Source: Bolinopsis microptera
Lineage: Eukaryota > Ctenophora > Tentaculata > Lobata > Bolinopsidae
DNA: 64,000 bases
NCBI RefSeq assembly: GCF_026151205.1
Contig: NC_087082.1
Location: forward strand, 11,231,997 to 11,295,996
Reading direction: 5' to 3'
The notes beneath the pieces are model-generated. The model searched no databases and had not been told where the DNA came from. It worked only from the letters and a program-made list of their open reading frames with translations. Below are positions 25,610 through 35,826 of this stretch, piece after piece. The translations under genes and the position numbers were made by a program. Each line of letters starts with the position of its first letter. The stretch's first letter is position 1.

Positions 25610-27966
25610 GGGGGGGGGGTGACATGTCTCCAATGTCTCCAATGTCTTTTTTGAAAAGATAGGGTGCAGAGACATGTCCTGGAGACATTGGAAACATTGG
25701 AGACACAGCTTTTGGAGACATTGGAGACATTGGAGACATTGGGGACATTTGAGACATTGGTGACAAAGCTTTTGGAGACATTGGAGACATTGAAGACACT
25801 GGAGACGTAGATGTATGATTGGAGAAAGAGGAGGATCAAGGAGGAGGACTGAGGAGTACTGAGGAGGATGGCTGAGGAGGATGACTGAGGAGGATGACTG
25901 AGGAGGATGACTGAGAGGGAGGAGGAGGAGAAGAAGGACTGAGGAGAAGGAGAAGGAGGAGGACCTAGGAGGATGAGGACCAGGAGGAGGACTCAGGAGG
26001 AAGAGGAAGAGGACTCAGGAGGACTGAAAAGGAAGAGGACTGAGGAGAACTGAGGTGGAGGAGGACTGAATAGGAGGAGGAGGGGGGACTGGGGGAGGAC
26101 TGAGGATGAAGAAGACTGACGAGAAGGATGAGGAGGAGGACTGAGGACTGAGGAGGATGAAGAGGAGGAAGACCCAGGAGGAGGAGGGATGAGGACTGAG
26201 GAGGATGGCTGAGGAGGATGGCTGAGGAGGATGACTGAGGAGGATGACTGAGAGGGAGGAGGAGGAAGAGGACTGAGGAGGAGTAGGACTGAGGAGGAGA
26301 AAGAGGAGGACCTAGGAGGAGGTGGACCCAGAAGGAGGACTCAGGAGGAGGAGGAGGAGATCTCAGGAAGAGGACTGAGGAGGACTGAGAAGGACTGAGG
26401 AGGAGAAGGAGAAGGTGGAGGAACTAAGAGGAGGATGAACCAGGAGGAGGACTCAGGAGGAGGACTTAGGAGGAATAAGAAGGAGGAGGACTCAGGAGAA
26501 CTGATGAGGAGGAGGAGGAGGACTGAATAGGAGGAGGAGGGGGACTGGGGAGGACTGAGGAGGAGGAGGACTGACGAGAAGGATGAGGAGGAGGACTGGG
26601 GACTGAGGACTGCAAGGAGGATGAAGAGGAGGAAGACCCAGGAGGAGGAGGGATGAGGACTGAGGAGGACTGAGGAGGATGGCTGAGGAGGATGGCTGAG
26701 GAGGATGACTGAGAGGGAGGAGGAGGAAGAGGACTGAGGAGGAGGAGTGGGACTGAGGAGGAGAAAGAGGAGGACCTAGGAGAAGGAGGACCCAGAAGGA
26801 GGACTCAGGAGGAGGAGGAGATCTCAGGAAGAGGACTGAGGAGGACTGAGAGGGAGGAGGACTCAGGAGTACTGAAGAGGATGACTGAGGAGGAGGAGGA
26901 GAAGGAGAACGACTGAGGAGGAGAAGGAGAAGGTGGAGGAACTAAGAGGAGGATGAACCAGGAGGAGGACTCAGGAGGAAGAGGAGGAGGACTCAGGAGG
27001 AGGACTTAGGAGGAATGAGAAGGAGGAGGACTGAGGAGAACTGAGGAGGAGGAGGAGGAGGACTGAATAGGAGGAGGAGGGGGACTGGGGAGGACTGAGG
27101 AAGAGGAGGAGGATGAAGAGGACCCAGGAGGAGGAGGACTGAAGAGGAGGATGAGGACTGAGGAGGAGGAGGAGGACTGAGGAGGATGGCTGAGGAGGAT
27201 GACTGAGAGGGAGGAGGAGGACTGAGGAGGAGGAGGAGAAGGACTGAGGAGGAGAAGGAGGAGGACCTAGGAGGAGGAGTACTGATGAGGAGGACTGATG
27301 AGGATGGCTGAGGAGGATGGCTGAGGAGCACGGCTGAGGAGGATGGCTGAGGAGGATGACTGAGGAGGATGACTGAGAGGGAGGAGGAGGAGGAGGAGAA
27401 GGACTGAGGAGGAGGAGGAGAAGGAGGAGGACCTAGGAGGAGGAGGACTCAGGAAGAGGAGGAGGACTCAGGAGGAGGACTTACAAGGAGGAGGACTGAG
27501 GAGAACTGAGGAGGAGGAGGATGAGGACTGAATAGGAGGAGGATGGGGACTGGGGGAGGACTGAGGAGGAGGGGGACTTGGGAGGACTGATGAGGAGGAG
27601 GAAGACTGACGAGAAGGATGAGGAGGAGGACTGAGGAGGAGGACTGATGATTGAGGAGGAAGAGGAGGATGATGAAGAGGAGTAGGAGGACCCAGGAGGT
27701 CCGGAGGAGGACCCATGAGGTCCGGAGGAGGACCCAGGAGGTCCGGAGGAGGAACCAGGAGGAGGACCAAGGTCCCAGGAGGAAGACTCAGGAGGAGGAG
27801 AACGACTGAGGAGGACTGAGGGGGAGGAGGAGGAGGAGGAGGAGGAGGAGTCTCCAAAAGCTGTGTCTCCAATGTCTCCAATGTCTCCAAAAGCTGTGTC
27901 TCCAATGTCTCCAATGTCTTTGTCTTTTTCGAAAAGATAAGGTGCGGGAGACATTGGAGACATGTC

Positions 27967-27997
<31 letters not shown>
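25610..27997. mobile_element. Capped element, family II (2.4 kb), nested in family I
   Basis: The left end is G(10) then TGACATGTCTCCAATGTCT; the right end is its inverse, then C(30). The inner core reads TTTTTTGAAAAGATAGGGTGC-like at 25647-25667 (21 bp) and TTTTTCGAAAAGATAAGGTG at 27925-27944, in the same orientation at both ends. Each core is preceded by AATGTCTCC words and followed by GGAGACATT words, so each end is a palindrome-like arm-core-arm block. The body between is the purine array. No target duplication is obvious in the flanks. Confidence 0.55.
25820..27850. repeat. 2-kb purine-rich GAGGAGGACTGA array
   Basis: Almost pure A/G on the plus strand, built from GAGGAGGACTGAG and GAGGATGGCTGAG words with larger blocks reiterated. 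The minus strand is open for long stretches as Ser/Pro repeats; these are by-products and not genes. Such homopurine tracts can form triplex DNA. Confidence 0.9.
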
Positions 27998-28571
27998 ACT
28001 GGCAAGCACTCCTTTGTGAATATTTCCATAAATGATCGTCAAAAACAAAAGAAACCAACGCCAATTTCAAATTACTGAGCATATCATTTCAGACAAATAA
28101 ATACAAAAGTAATAAGAAAAATTGATAATGCGTTTATTTTCCTTGCGCTACAACTCGTGTTACTAGATCAATCTGATAAAATAAGCGTATATATGCAATA
28201 TGTCTCCTCAATGTTGTCATTGGTAGTCGCCCCCGCCCCCTCCCTTAATTTACCTGAGGTACTCTAACAGCCCTCAAGTAGCTCCCAAGAAGTCAGGAAT
28301 GTCCAGTGACCATTTATAAATATTCTAGACTTCAGTCTTGAGAAGTTTACGATCTGGTCTGGAGAAGCCAGATTTTTTGAAATCTAAATGGGGACTAATG
28401 GAGACTTTTGGGGACTAATGGGGACTAAAAATCATGGGGACTCGGGGTAAAATCGTTGACGTAATTCCCCAAGTCCCCAAAAGTAGTCATTGGCCCCCCC
28501 CCCCCCCCCCCCCCCCCCCCATATTTATCAATCAAGTAAATAACTTGTTATGAAATAATGTATATTACCAG

Positions 28572-30263
28572 GTAACACTGGATGCGCTGGACCCAGATCT
28601 TTCTCTAGGGGTGTTGAACTTACAAGCCAGAGACAGTGAATCTGAGGACGAGGGGAATTTGTCGTACGACCTAGTCAAAGAAGGGTAAGTTCATCAATTA
28701 TATTTTATAGATATAATAGATACTGATGTGAAAGTGAACCAAATTTGTTTTGACACCGATAGTGATTCCTGGTTTTGATTTGTCAACGCTGAAAGCTGAT
28801 CCGTTAATCGTATCAGAAATAATATTGTCACCTTCCCACAAGAGTCCATATCTTAAATCCTCCTCAAAGTTTGGAGTTTTTAATTTATATACAAGAGTCA
28901 TTCCTGTAAATATGTATTTCATTTAATGCACTATTCAAACTTATTCGTCAAAATCGCTTTATAGAGTGTTAAACTAATATCAGATATTAGTTTCAAAATA
29001 TCACCTGCAAGGAATAGGAAGTATCATCATATCATTATCAAATATTTATTATATAGTAAAACCCCGATTTACCGCGGAGTTTGGGGAAGGGATGCATCCG
29101 CGATAAATCCGGGTCCACGGTAAATTGGTGTTACATTTCGTTAGTTTTACTTTTACATTATGCATGGTAAGCCCTATTTTAGGGAAATGAAATGGCCGCG
29201 GTAAATCGGGGATGCAGTAAATTGGGGCGCGGTAAATCGGGGTTTTACTGTAACTCAAGTCTCAACAAGTACAACTATAATATTGTTGGGATTTTAAAGA
29301 TATATAATTCACCTCAGTTGTATTAAGGACTCGACCTTCGACTTCATCGACACTGATTCCAACTCTCAGCCACTCTCCGACCCCAAAGTGAAAAGATTTA
29401 CTTTTAAATCTTTTAGCTTTTTGGATTCCCACACTGCAATTTTCATCCATGCAGTTCTAAAAGTCTGCAGTGTCTCGAATAGCAGGTAATTTGTCGTAAT
29501 ATCTGTTTTGGACTTCCTACAATAATATTGTATAGTCTGAGTGCATTATTTAGGAACTTTTTTAACATTCAAAAACTTTCTGTTAGAATTTGAATAATGA
29601 AACAATTAAATATTAAGGCTGACCTTTCCCACTTACCTTTATTCCTTAATACCGTACTAAAACCCGTATCCATCACCTTAATGGATTCCCAGTTAGTAAG
29701 TAATAGTACTAATTAAGGATCGAGCTCTAATATATAATATACTATATTATATTTATAGTTCCTCGTCGATTATTCGATTAACATTTTATACTCCACCGCA
29801 TCTTATCATTTTCTAATTCTTTCAGTTTTGGCTGCACAGATCTATGTTCAAACGGCAGACGGAAGAGGTCCGTTGACGGAAAAAGTGAACTAAACGACGG
29901 ACGGTTCCATGTCTATCAGGGACCAATGGTAGCTGGGTACCCCATTGAAACCAAAGGTGAGATAGAAATTACAAACCCGATTCTTTGATTCCAGGCCAGC
30001 TGAATTTACGAGCAATATTTAGCTTATTGTCAAAAATTTCTATATATTTCATACTTGATCAGGGACTAGCCCTAACTCTAAGTTCATGGTTGCGTGAGGC
30101 CAATATAATAACATTTACAATTTGCATCTGGTAGAATTTTGTAGCTCACGAAATTATCCAAACATTAAATATAAGTTTTTCAGTGGCAACGGGTTCGGGA
30201 GGTGATATAAAACTGGGATCGGAAGTTTTGACTGTGCTCCTCCTGCTGCACCTCCTCTTGTAA
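28572..30263 (+). CDS. 3' end of a GPI-anchored, ZP-like surface protein (three exons)
   Basis: Exons 28572-28684, 29826-29956 and 30184-30263 (stop TAA) have good splice sites (CCAG in, GTAAGT out; TTTCAG in, GTGAGA out; TTTCAG in), and phases 2 and 1 agree across both introns. The reading starts VTLDALDPDLSLG and has an acidic stretch. A Cys pair then leads into a furin-type site (GCTDLCSNGRRKRS), followed by about 45 residues and a C-terminal hydrophobic run (LTVLLLLHLLL) ending at the stop, the layout of a GPI signal. A furin site after the last cysteines of a domain is typical of zona pellucida proteins, but the domain's main part lies upstream and was not found. The family I element ends about 50 bp before the first of these exons. 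A small MITE sits in the first intron. Confidence 0.65.
29052..29252. mobile_element. TA-flanked MITE with 25-bp inverted ends
   Basis: The termini are inverted copies of AGTAAAACCCCGATTTACC, with one mismatch over about 25 bp, and TA at both edges. At 200 bp with no coding capacity, it looks like a Tc1/mariner- or pogo-type non-autonomous element. Extra internal copies of GGTAAATCGGGG lie next to the right end. It sits within an intron of the GPI-anchored protein gene. Confidence 0.75.
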
Positions 30264-33184
30264 AATAAGAATAAGCTAACTCGCGGTTAGTAGTGAACTA
30301 ACACTATAACTATGGACAGTTTATTCTAAACATTATTATGACCTTTGATCAATACTAATTCTTTTTATTTATAAAAATTATGAAGACACTCTGATTCTAA
30401 TTTTTAAACTTTAGAGCATTATCATTATGTTGCCATGAAACCCACTAAATTATTTCGCAAATTATGAGATTTTAAATGGTTTGAAACACACGACAGTTTC
30501 ATGTAGTAGATTAAATATTTAATTGTATGTTATACTGCATGCAAGATGGTATGCTTTTGGTTTTAATGTAGCCGTAGGGGCGTATCGAATCGTTTTAATT
30601 AGTTGAAGTGTCTCGTCACCTTTGTTGGACATGAAAGTTTGTTAATCTGATCGCAGCTCAAATATTGTATTTCTAATAGTATTAGTAATCTTGAATGGCT
30701 GAATAAGTGTGTTTAATTTCTCCCTGTGCAACATCGCTTAATCAATAAACATTTTTCTAAAAGTGGTAATTTCAGTAGTTGAAAACACCTTGAATCGTTG
30801 TAACTTTAGATGCTAATACCGAATCACTAACATTACATATAAGAAATTAAGGGAAAATAATGCTTCCCTACTGAGTAATGGTAATATTTAAAAGCTGTTT
30901 TGATCCAGTAAAATGCCATAATGCTTAAGGAAATAATATTATTATTAAATTTCCTGTTTCAGTGAAAGCAGTATTAATGACATTCTCACTTTTCAGAACT
31001 AAGTGCCTAATATAATTAAGATATAACATCTCAACAGTTGTATTCCTGTTCCATATGATCGAGGATAGTCAGGGCTACAAAACCTGACCAAGTTTAGCTC
31101 AATCCAGTACTGCGCGTTCGAGATATGAGGTTAAATATACCAAAAATAAGGGTTTTCTGGTGTGACATCATTGTAAATTTTTTGGAGTATAACCTCAATA
31201 TCTCACAAACTATCCATTTGTGGTCTTTCTGAGTTACACTATCTGTTTCCTCTGGCAATTTCGGTTCAGAGTCAATTAAGTTTGAAACAAAATCTCAGTA
31301 AATGTGAAAGTTCTGAGGATATCAAGTTTGTAACAAGCGCGCGCGCGCGCGCGCGCGCACACACATATGACCTCATATCTTCCACATTTAATGATTTTTC
31401 ATGGAAATTCTTTCACCATCCTGTAGCACTCATGTGCTGAGTAGGATAGCATTCTAATCATGTCTTTAAAAGCTTTAGATAGATACTGAGGGAGAAAATT
31501 CATGCTTGTAACAAGCGCGCGCGCGCGCGCGCGCGCGCATGGCCCAGACTATATGATCAATGGACGGGAGGATTAAAGTACTTTCATACACACCAGCATA
31601 CTCATTGATGGCTTAAAATGAAGCTAAGACATACTCCTATCAGATCCACCATAAGTTAGATACCATCATAATCATTAAATGTGTCTAAAATGAGGAAGCT
31701 TTGACAAGTGCGAGTGGTTTTGGCAAATTTTGGTATAAAATGGGCCCTGAGATCATATTTTTCTCATTAAAATCACATATATCACGAATATTTGTGTGTG
31801 TTGGGTGTATCCTCATTGGTATCAACCATTTCAATCATCTAGAGCAGCTTTCCTGATTCTTTATCTCATGAAAATGGGCAAAAAAGCTCACAAATAGTCC
31901 AAAACCGGTCATTTTCGCCGCTTTATTAACCTCATTCCTGGCACCCAGAACACTTTGGGTACTCAAAACATGATTTTTCGGATACCTCAGATCCCCAACT
32001 AGCACATGGAGCCAGAAAGAACAGCATGTAGAGACTTTTAAATTTCCATGGTTGAGAACCCAATGTCACACTATTCGTTCATTAATCCTGCTTTCACTGG
32101 TTTGGTTCATGATCTTTGCAAATGATTTAAATTGATTGAGGGGTAAGGTTACTGTGAGTGTTGGGAGAACAATAACTTTGAATGTTTGACTTAAGAAATA
32201 GTCATGTGATTAAGTAAGTCACGTGATAAGCGTCACCGTCACCAGTGGCGTAACGTCACCTGACACACCAATCCCTATGCGTGGCGCTCTTTTTGCATAT
32301 CTGTGAGAGAAGTTAGCAATAGTTATAGACTAGCAGTACTCAGTAGTAAGCAAAGTAACCGTCACTGTCCCAAGGAAAAAATGGTAGCCTATTTTTTATT
32401 TGAAAATTCAATTAATCATTACATATAATTTCAGTTTTAATACTTTCAACACTACTATATAACAAATAATTTGAGGATGTCGAAAAAGAATGTCAGTCAA
32501 GCAAGTTCGCAAGTAATGCAGCACTAATCGGAAAAGGTGTGTGGGGGTGATGCGGGGTGGCCGGGTCGTGTACTCAGAAGACTAGCCATGGACTCTTGAA
32601 GCAAGTTGAGTAATTATCATTTTCTACAATCAGCATCAACACCATCATAAACATCATCATTCACATCCACGTGACCCTACCCTGACCCTACTTTTAACCT
32701 TGTGAACTTGCTTGGCTGCAGTCTGGATATCCTCAAATGTTTGTATATATATGATACTGCTGTATGTAGTGTTGAAATGTATGATGATTACGGTTTGCAC
32801 TCAAATAGAAGTGCCACAATAAAATAACAGTTATTATAAGCAATGGTTTTGTGAACCACTGCAAATATTAAAACGTATTGATAAGTACGTACTTTATTGC
32901 TGATTTAATGTATGACAAACTTAAATTTAAATTTATACTGATATCTTTGATTGTTATAACTCTAAAAGTATCAATAGTTCTATGAGATGTTTATTAATTT
33001 TTTAAATTATGAACATTGTACTTGAGGTTTAGCTGTGGTTTTATTATTATGCTGTCCTATTCGTGTTATAGTTAGAAGATTATTCGACCCAAGACAGTTG
33101 GTCAATGGAAATCTAAAAAGTGAAGATATCCACCTGCAGTCTTGCAAAATCCCTCCCCCCACTTTTTCCCCCTCTGCCACCCGC

Positions 33185-33188
<4 letters not shown>
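30264..33188. other. Gene-poor stretch downstream of the GPI-protein gene
   Basis: No exon was recognised. The region contains two (GC)n tracts, a solo CAGTGGCGTAACG terminus at 32246 like that of the 62.3-kb MITE, and phrases such as GAGATATGAGGTTAA that recur near 40060-40090. Old repeats probably make up much of it. Confidence 0.4.
31337..31538. repeat. Two (GC)n tracts with the same 5' flank
   Basis: About 22-25 bp of alternating GC at 31337-31359 and 31514-31538, both immediately preceded by TTGTAACAAGC. The shared flank implies duplication of one sequence about 178 bp apart. Alternating GC can adopt Z-DNA. Confidence 0.8.

Positions 33189-33230
<42 letters not shown>
33189..33230. repeat. 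Poly(T) tract
   Basis: 42 consecutive T, directly upstream of the LINE 5' region. It may be the poly(A) tail of an antisense retroelement insertion or a simple expansion. Confidence 0.9.
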
Positions 33231-33235
<5 letters not shown>

Positions 33236-33660
33236 CTAAAATATATATATAATACCCGCGGACTATTTACCCTTTATATGTGTACATCCATTCAGATTTG
33301 AGATTCTAACTAATATTTGTGTGCGATTGTTTATTGATAAAGTTGAAAATTTACATTGAATATGATTTAGCAGCCCCTCCTTACCCCAGCCCCTTCCCCA
33401 TCATTGCACATTCACTCCATTTTACATCTCATCCAACACATTTGACGTTTCAGTATACTTTATTTATTTTCAATCGTACTTTATAACTCATTAACTAGCC
33501 TTAAATCTACTGGTGATTCTGCTAAGCTTAACGTGATCACTGATAAATTTATGTTACTCATCTCACTGCCGCCTAGCTTGTTTCAGGTTTACTGGTCTGG
33601 TTCGATGGGTCTGACCCTGGCCCCCTCCGCTCACCCCTGTACTCCGCATCCATTATCACC

Positions 33661-35826
33661 ATGAAAGGGAACGACAAGAAACTCGACAGGAGATCGGACC
33701 TCTTTAATGCCACGTCTCGAGGGTGCAAGTCAGCTGGATCCACCCCTATTTCAAGCCCTGTTTTAAGCCGAAAAGTCACTAGCAGATTGCATAGTAGGAA
33801 CACAGATCTAGATGCAGATCTAACATCTGACGGAGACTTTGTTGATGTAGAGAGCAACGAACCAGCAGCGATCCCAGGCACGCTACTCTCTAAGTGTCCC
33901 TGCTTTGTAGAGTCAAAGAACCCCGCAATCTTATGTGTTAATTGTAAGCAGACCTTCCATGCCACCTGTGTTAACCTGGCTGGCCTCACAATAGCTTCTC
34001 TGAGGAAGCTCAGCACTTCCTGGAAGTGCCCGGACTGCTTTATCTTTCCTTACACAAGAAGATTGAAGGAGGAGGATAAATCCAAAGCCTTAACAGAATT
34101 CTTTAGCAACATTGCTAAGATATCCAAATGTAATGAGGACCTCAAAGATAGTACAACAACCATAGAGTTCTTCAACGAGCATATCAAACACCTCATACTC
34201 AAGGAGGACAGTTACAAAGATCACTCCAAAAAAACAGAACGATTAGTAACTGGAATTGAAGACATCACTGAAGACATAGCTGTTATCAAGGATGTACTTA
34301 CGAAAGTAAAGGAGAGTGGCTCAGCTCTTGAGACAACCAGTTATTCTCTCAAACAGGAGATTGATGACCTGAAGGACTCTCTCAAAAGTATTCCTATTAC
34401 AGAGCAACCCCCGACCAACAGCAGTACTTTCGATCATGTTGATAACCTGATGACCCAGATCAAAGTGCAATTGGAAAAGATCAATGATCATGTTTGTCCC
34501 TCAACGTCCACACAGAAATTTGATGAAGGTGAACTACCCAACAACGACTCTATCGTTATGACCCCTAACACTACTTCCCCTCACTTTGCTCCATCTCAAA
34601 TTTCTATAGACCCTGCATGTGACCCTTATATAACTTATCAGGAAGATATAGTGCCTGTTGAGCTTCACAGCAAACTTATAAAGCTGCTGGAGGACAGTAG
34701 TGCAGATTTTTCTTCGGTTGGTGGCAGCAGGGATGTCATCTACTTTGGTGAACATGGATACTGGTATACAGGAGCATATCATCAGGCAAAGGAAACTCCA
34801 GTAGAGATACAAGATCTTTTGGACTGTGTGCGCCCCTCTCTCCCCAATAGGAAGAGCTGGCTGAACTCTTGCCTTGTAACAAGATATACAGGCAACAGTA
34901 GCCATATCCCTCAGCACTGTGACAATGAGGTACTTATTGACCCTGAATCAATAATAGTCACTGTGTCTCTTGGTGAAGAACGCACAATAAAGTTCACTCA
35001 TAAGTCGACTGAAAAGTCCTTAAAGCTCAAAGATGGAAGTGTGTACGTGATGTCCAGGTTGTCCCAGGAAATCTGGAATCATGGTATTGAACCTCTCACT
35101 AATGAAGAAGATGAAGAAGAATCTGATGAGAAAAATTCTGTGAGGTACAGCTTTACCTTTAGGCATATTGCGCCTTACTACAAAAATAGCACAGTTTTAA
35201 TTGGGGACTCAAACACTAAATACATTAAATTTGGTAAAGATGTTGGAACTCTCGGAAAATGGGTTCCTGGTAAGCGAATGTGGGCTGCTAAAATTGACGA
35301 TATTCCTGCTCCGAAAGACATAGGCCCTTATCGGAACATTGTTATACACACGGGAATCAATGATATTCGGGATGATTCCAACAGACCATCTACTAGAACA
35401 CTTATTGCTAAGCTTAAGAAGAAATGTAGTGAAATTCAGCAATTTTATCCTAATAGTAAAGTTCATATTAGTCTACTCTTGCCCACTAAATCACAGTTTG
35501 TTAACTCACGTATAGGGGAGTTAAACAGTTTAATTGTCGACATGGTTTATAATAGGAAAAACATGTTTATTATAGATAACTCTGTACTAGGTTCTGTTAA
35601 CGGATGCATGCCTTCTAAGTATGGTCGATTCTCACGTGATGGCACACCATTGGTCAATGATGTTGTACATCTCGGAAGAGAAGGCCTGAAAATATTTTGC
35701 ATGAGTATAAAACGATGTATTGTACAACGTGGTGGAAGTCAGTCCACGGAAAGATTTAAAGGTGGAAATGGTGACTATAGGAGTGCCCTAAGTAGGGGTA
35801 GTAGGGGTGATATCTTACCGATATGA
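33661..35826 (+). CDS. LINE ORF1: PHD finger, AlkB-like dioxygenase and SGNH esterase
   Basis: 721 residues. A PHD-type zinc finger spans about residues 79-126 (first ligands C79 and C81, last pair C123 and C126). A coiled-coil-like stretch follows to about 300. Residues 325-505 form a 2OG-Fe(II) dioxygenase of the AlkB type: the motif HCDNE gives the H419-x-D421 pair, H474 is the distal iron ligand, and RYSFTFR supplies R495 and R501 (the AlkB R-x5-R signature). Residues 510-700 form an SGNH hydrolase: GDSN at 515-518, GIND at 565-568, and D667-x-x-H670. All key residues of both enzymes are present, so both look active. ORF1 products of such elements bind element RNA. The AlkB part might demethylate nucleic acid, but that is inference. 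The stop TGA overlaps the ORF2 ATG. Confidence 0.9.
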   Translation: MKGNDKKLDRRSDLFNATSRGCKSAGSTPISSPVLSRKVTSRLHSRNTDLDADLTSDGDFVDVESNEPAAIPGTLLSKCPCFVESKNPAILCVNCKQTFHATCVNLAGLTIASLRKLSTSWKCPDCFIFPYTRRLKEEDKSKALTEFFSNIAKISKCNEDLKDSTTTIEFFNEHIKHLILKEDSYKDHSKKTERLVTGIEDITEDIAVIKDVLTKVKESGSALETTSYSLKQEIDDLKDSLKSIPITEQPPTNSSTFDHVDNLMTQIKVQLEKINDHVCPSTSTQKFDEGELPNNDSIVMTPNTTSPHFAPSQISIDPACDPYITYQEDIVPVELHSKLIKLLEDSSADFSSVGGSRDVIYFGEHGYWYTGAYHQAKETPVEIQDLLDCVRPSLPNRKSWLNSCLVTRYTGNSSHIPQHCDNEVLIDPESIIVTVSLGEERTIKFTHKSTEKSLKLKDGSVYVMSRLSQEIWNHGIEPLTNEEDEEESDEKNSVRYSFTFRHIAPYYKNSTVLIGDSNTKYIKFGKDVGTLGKWVPGKRMWAAKIDDIPAPKDIGPYRNIVIHTGINDIRDDSNRPSTRTLIAKLKKKCSEIQQFYPNSKVHISLLLPTKSQFVNSRIGELNSLIVDMVYNRKNMFIIDNSVLGSVNGCMPSKYGRFSRDGTPLVNDVVHLGREGLKIFCMSIKRCIVQRGGSQSTERFKGGNGDYRSALSRGSRGDILPI

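Larger units (their letters stand above)
24757..28520. mobile_element. Capped element, family I (3.76 kb)
   Basis: The left end is G(9) followed by CCAATGACTACC; the right end is the inverse, GTAGTCATTGG followed by C(27). The flanks carry the direct repeat ATATTTA (24750-24756 and 28521-28527), which marks the whole interval as one insertion. Just inside each end lies a core, CGTTGACGTAATTC (24835-24848 and 28454-28467), in the same orientation at both ends, with GGGGACTAAT-type words on its left and AGTCCCC-type words on its right. The interior holds a tRNA-derived SINE, the family II element and the purine array. No transposase frame is seen. It is probably a non-autonomous DNA element; the superfamily is unknown. 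Confidence 0.65.

Noticed and set aside
26993-28082. Long Ser/Pro-rich minus-strand open frames
   Set aside because: They are translations of the purine-rich array; open in several frames, repetitive, with no start context or splice sites.
28494-28520. The long C-runs as sequencing or scaffold artefacts
   Set aside because: Considered seriously, but matching inverted G-runs, inverted end words and flanking duplications at two independent elements argue that they are real; exact run lengths are unreliable.
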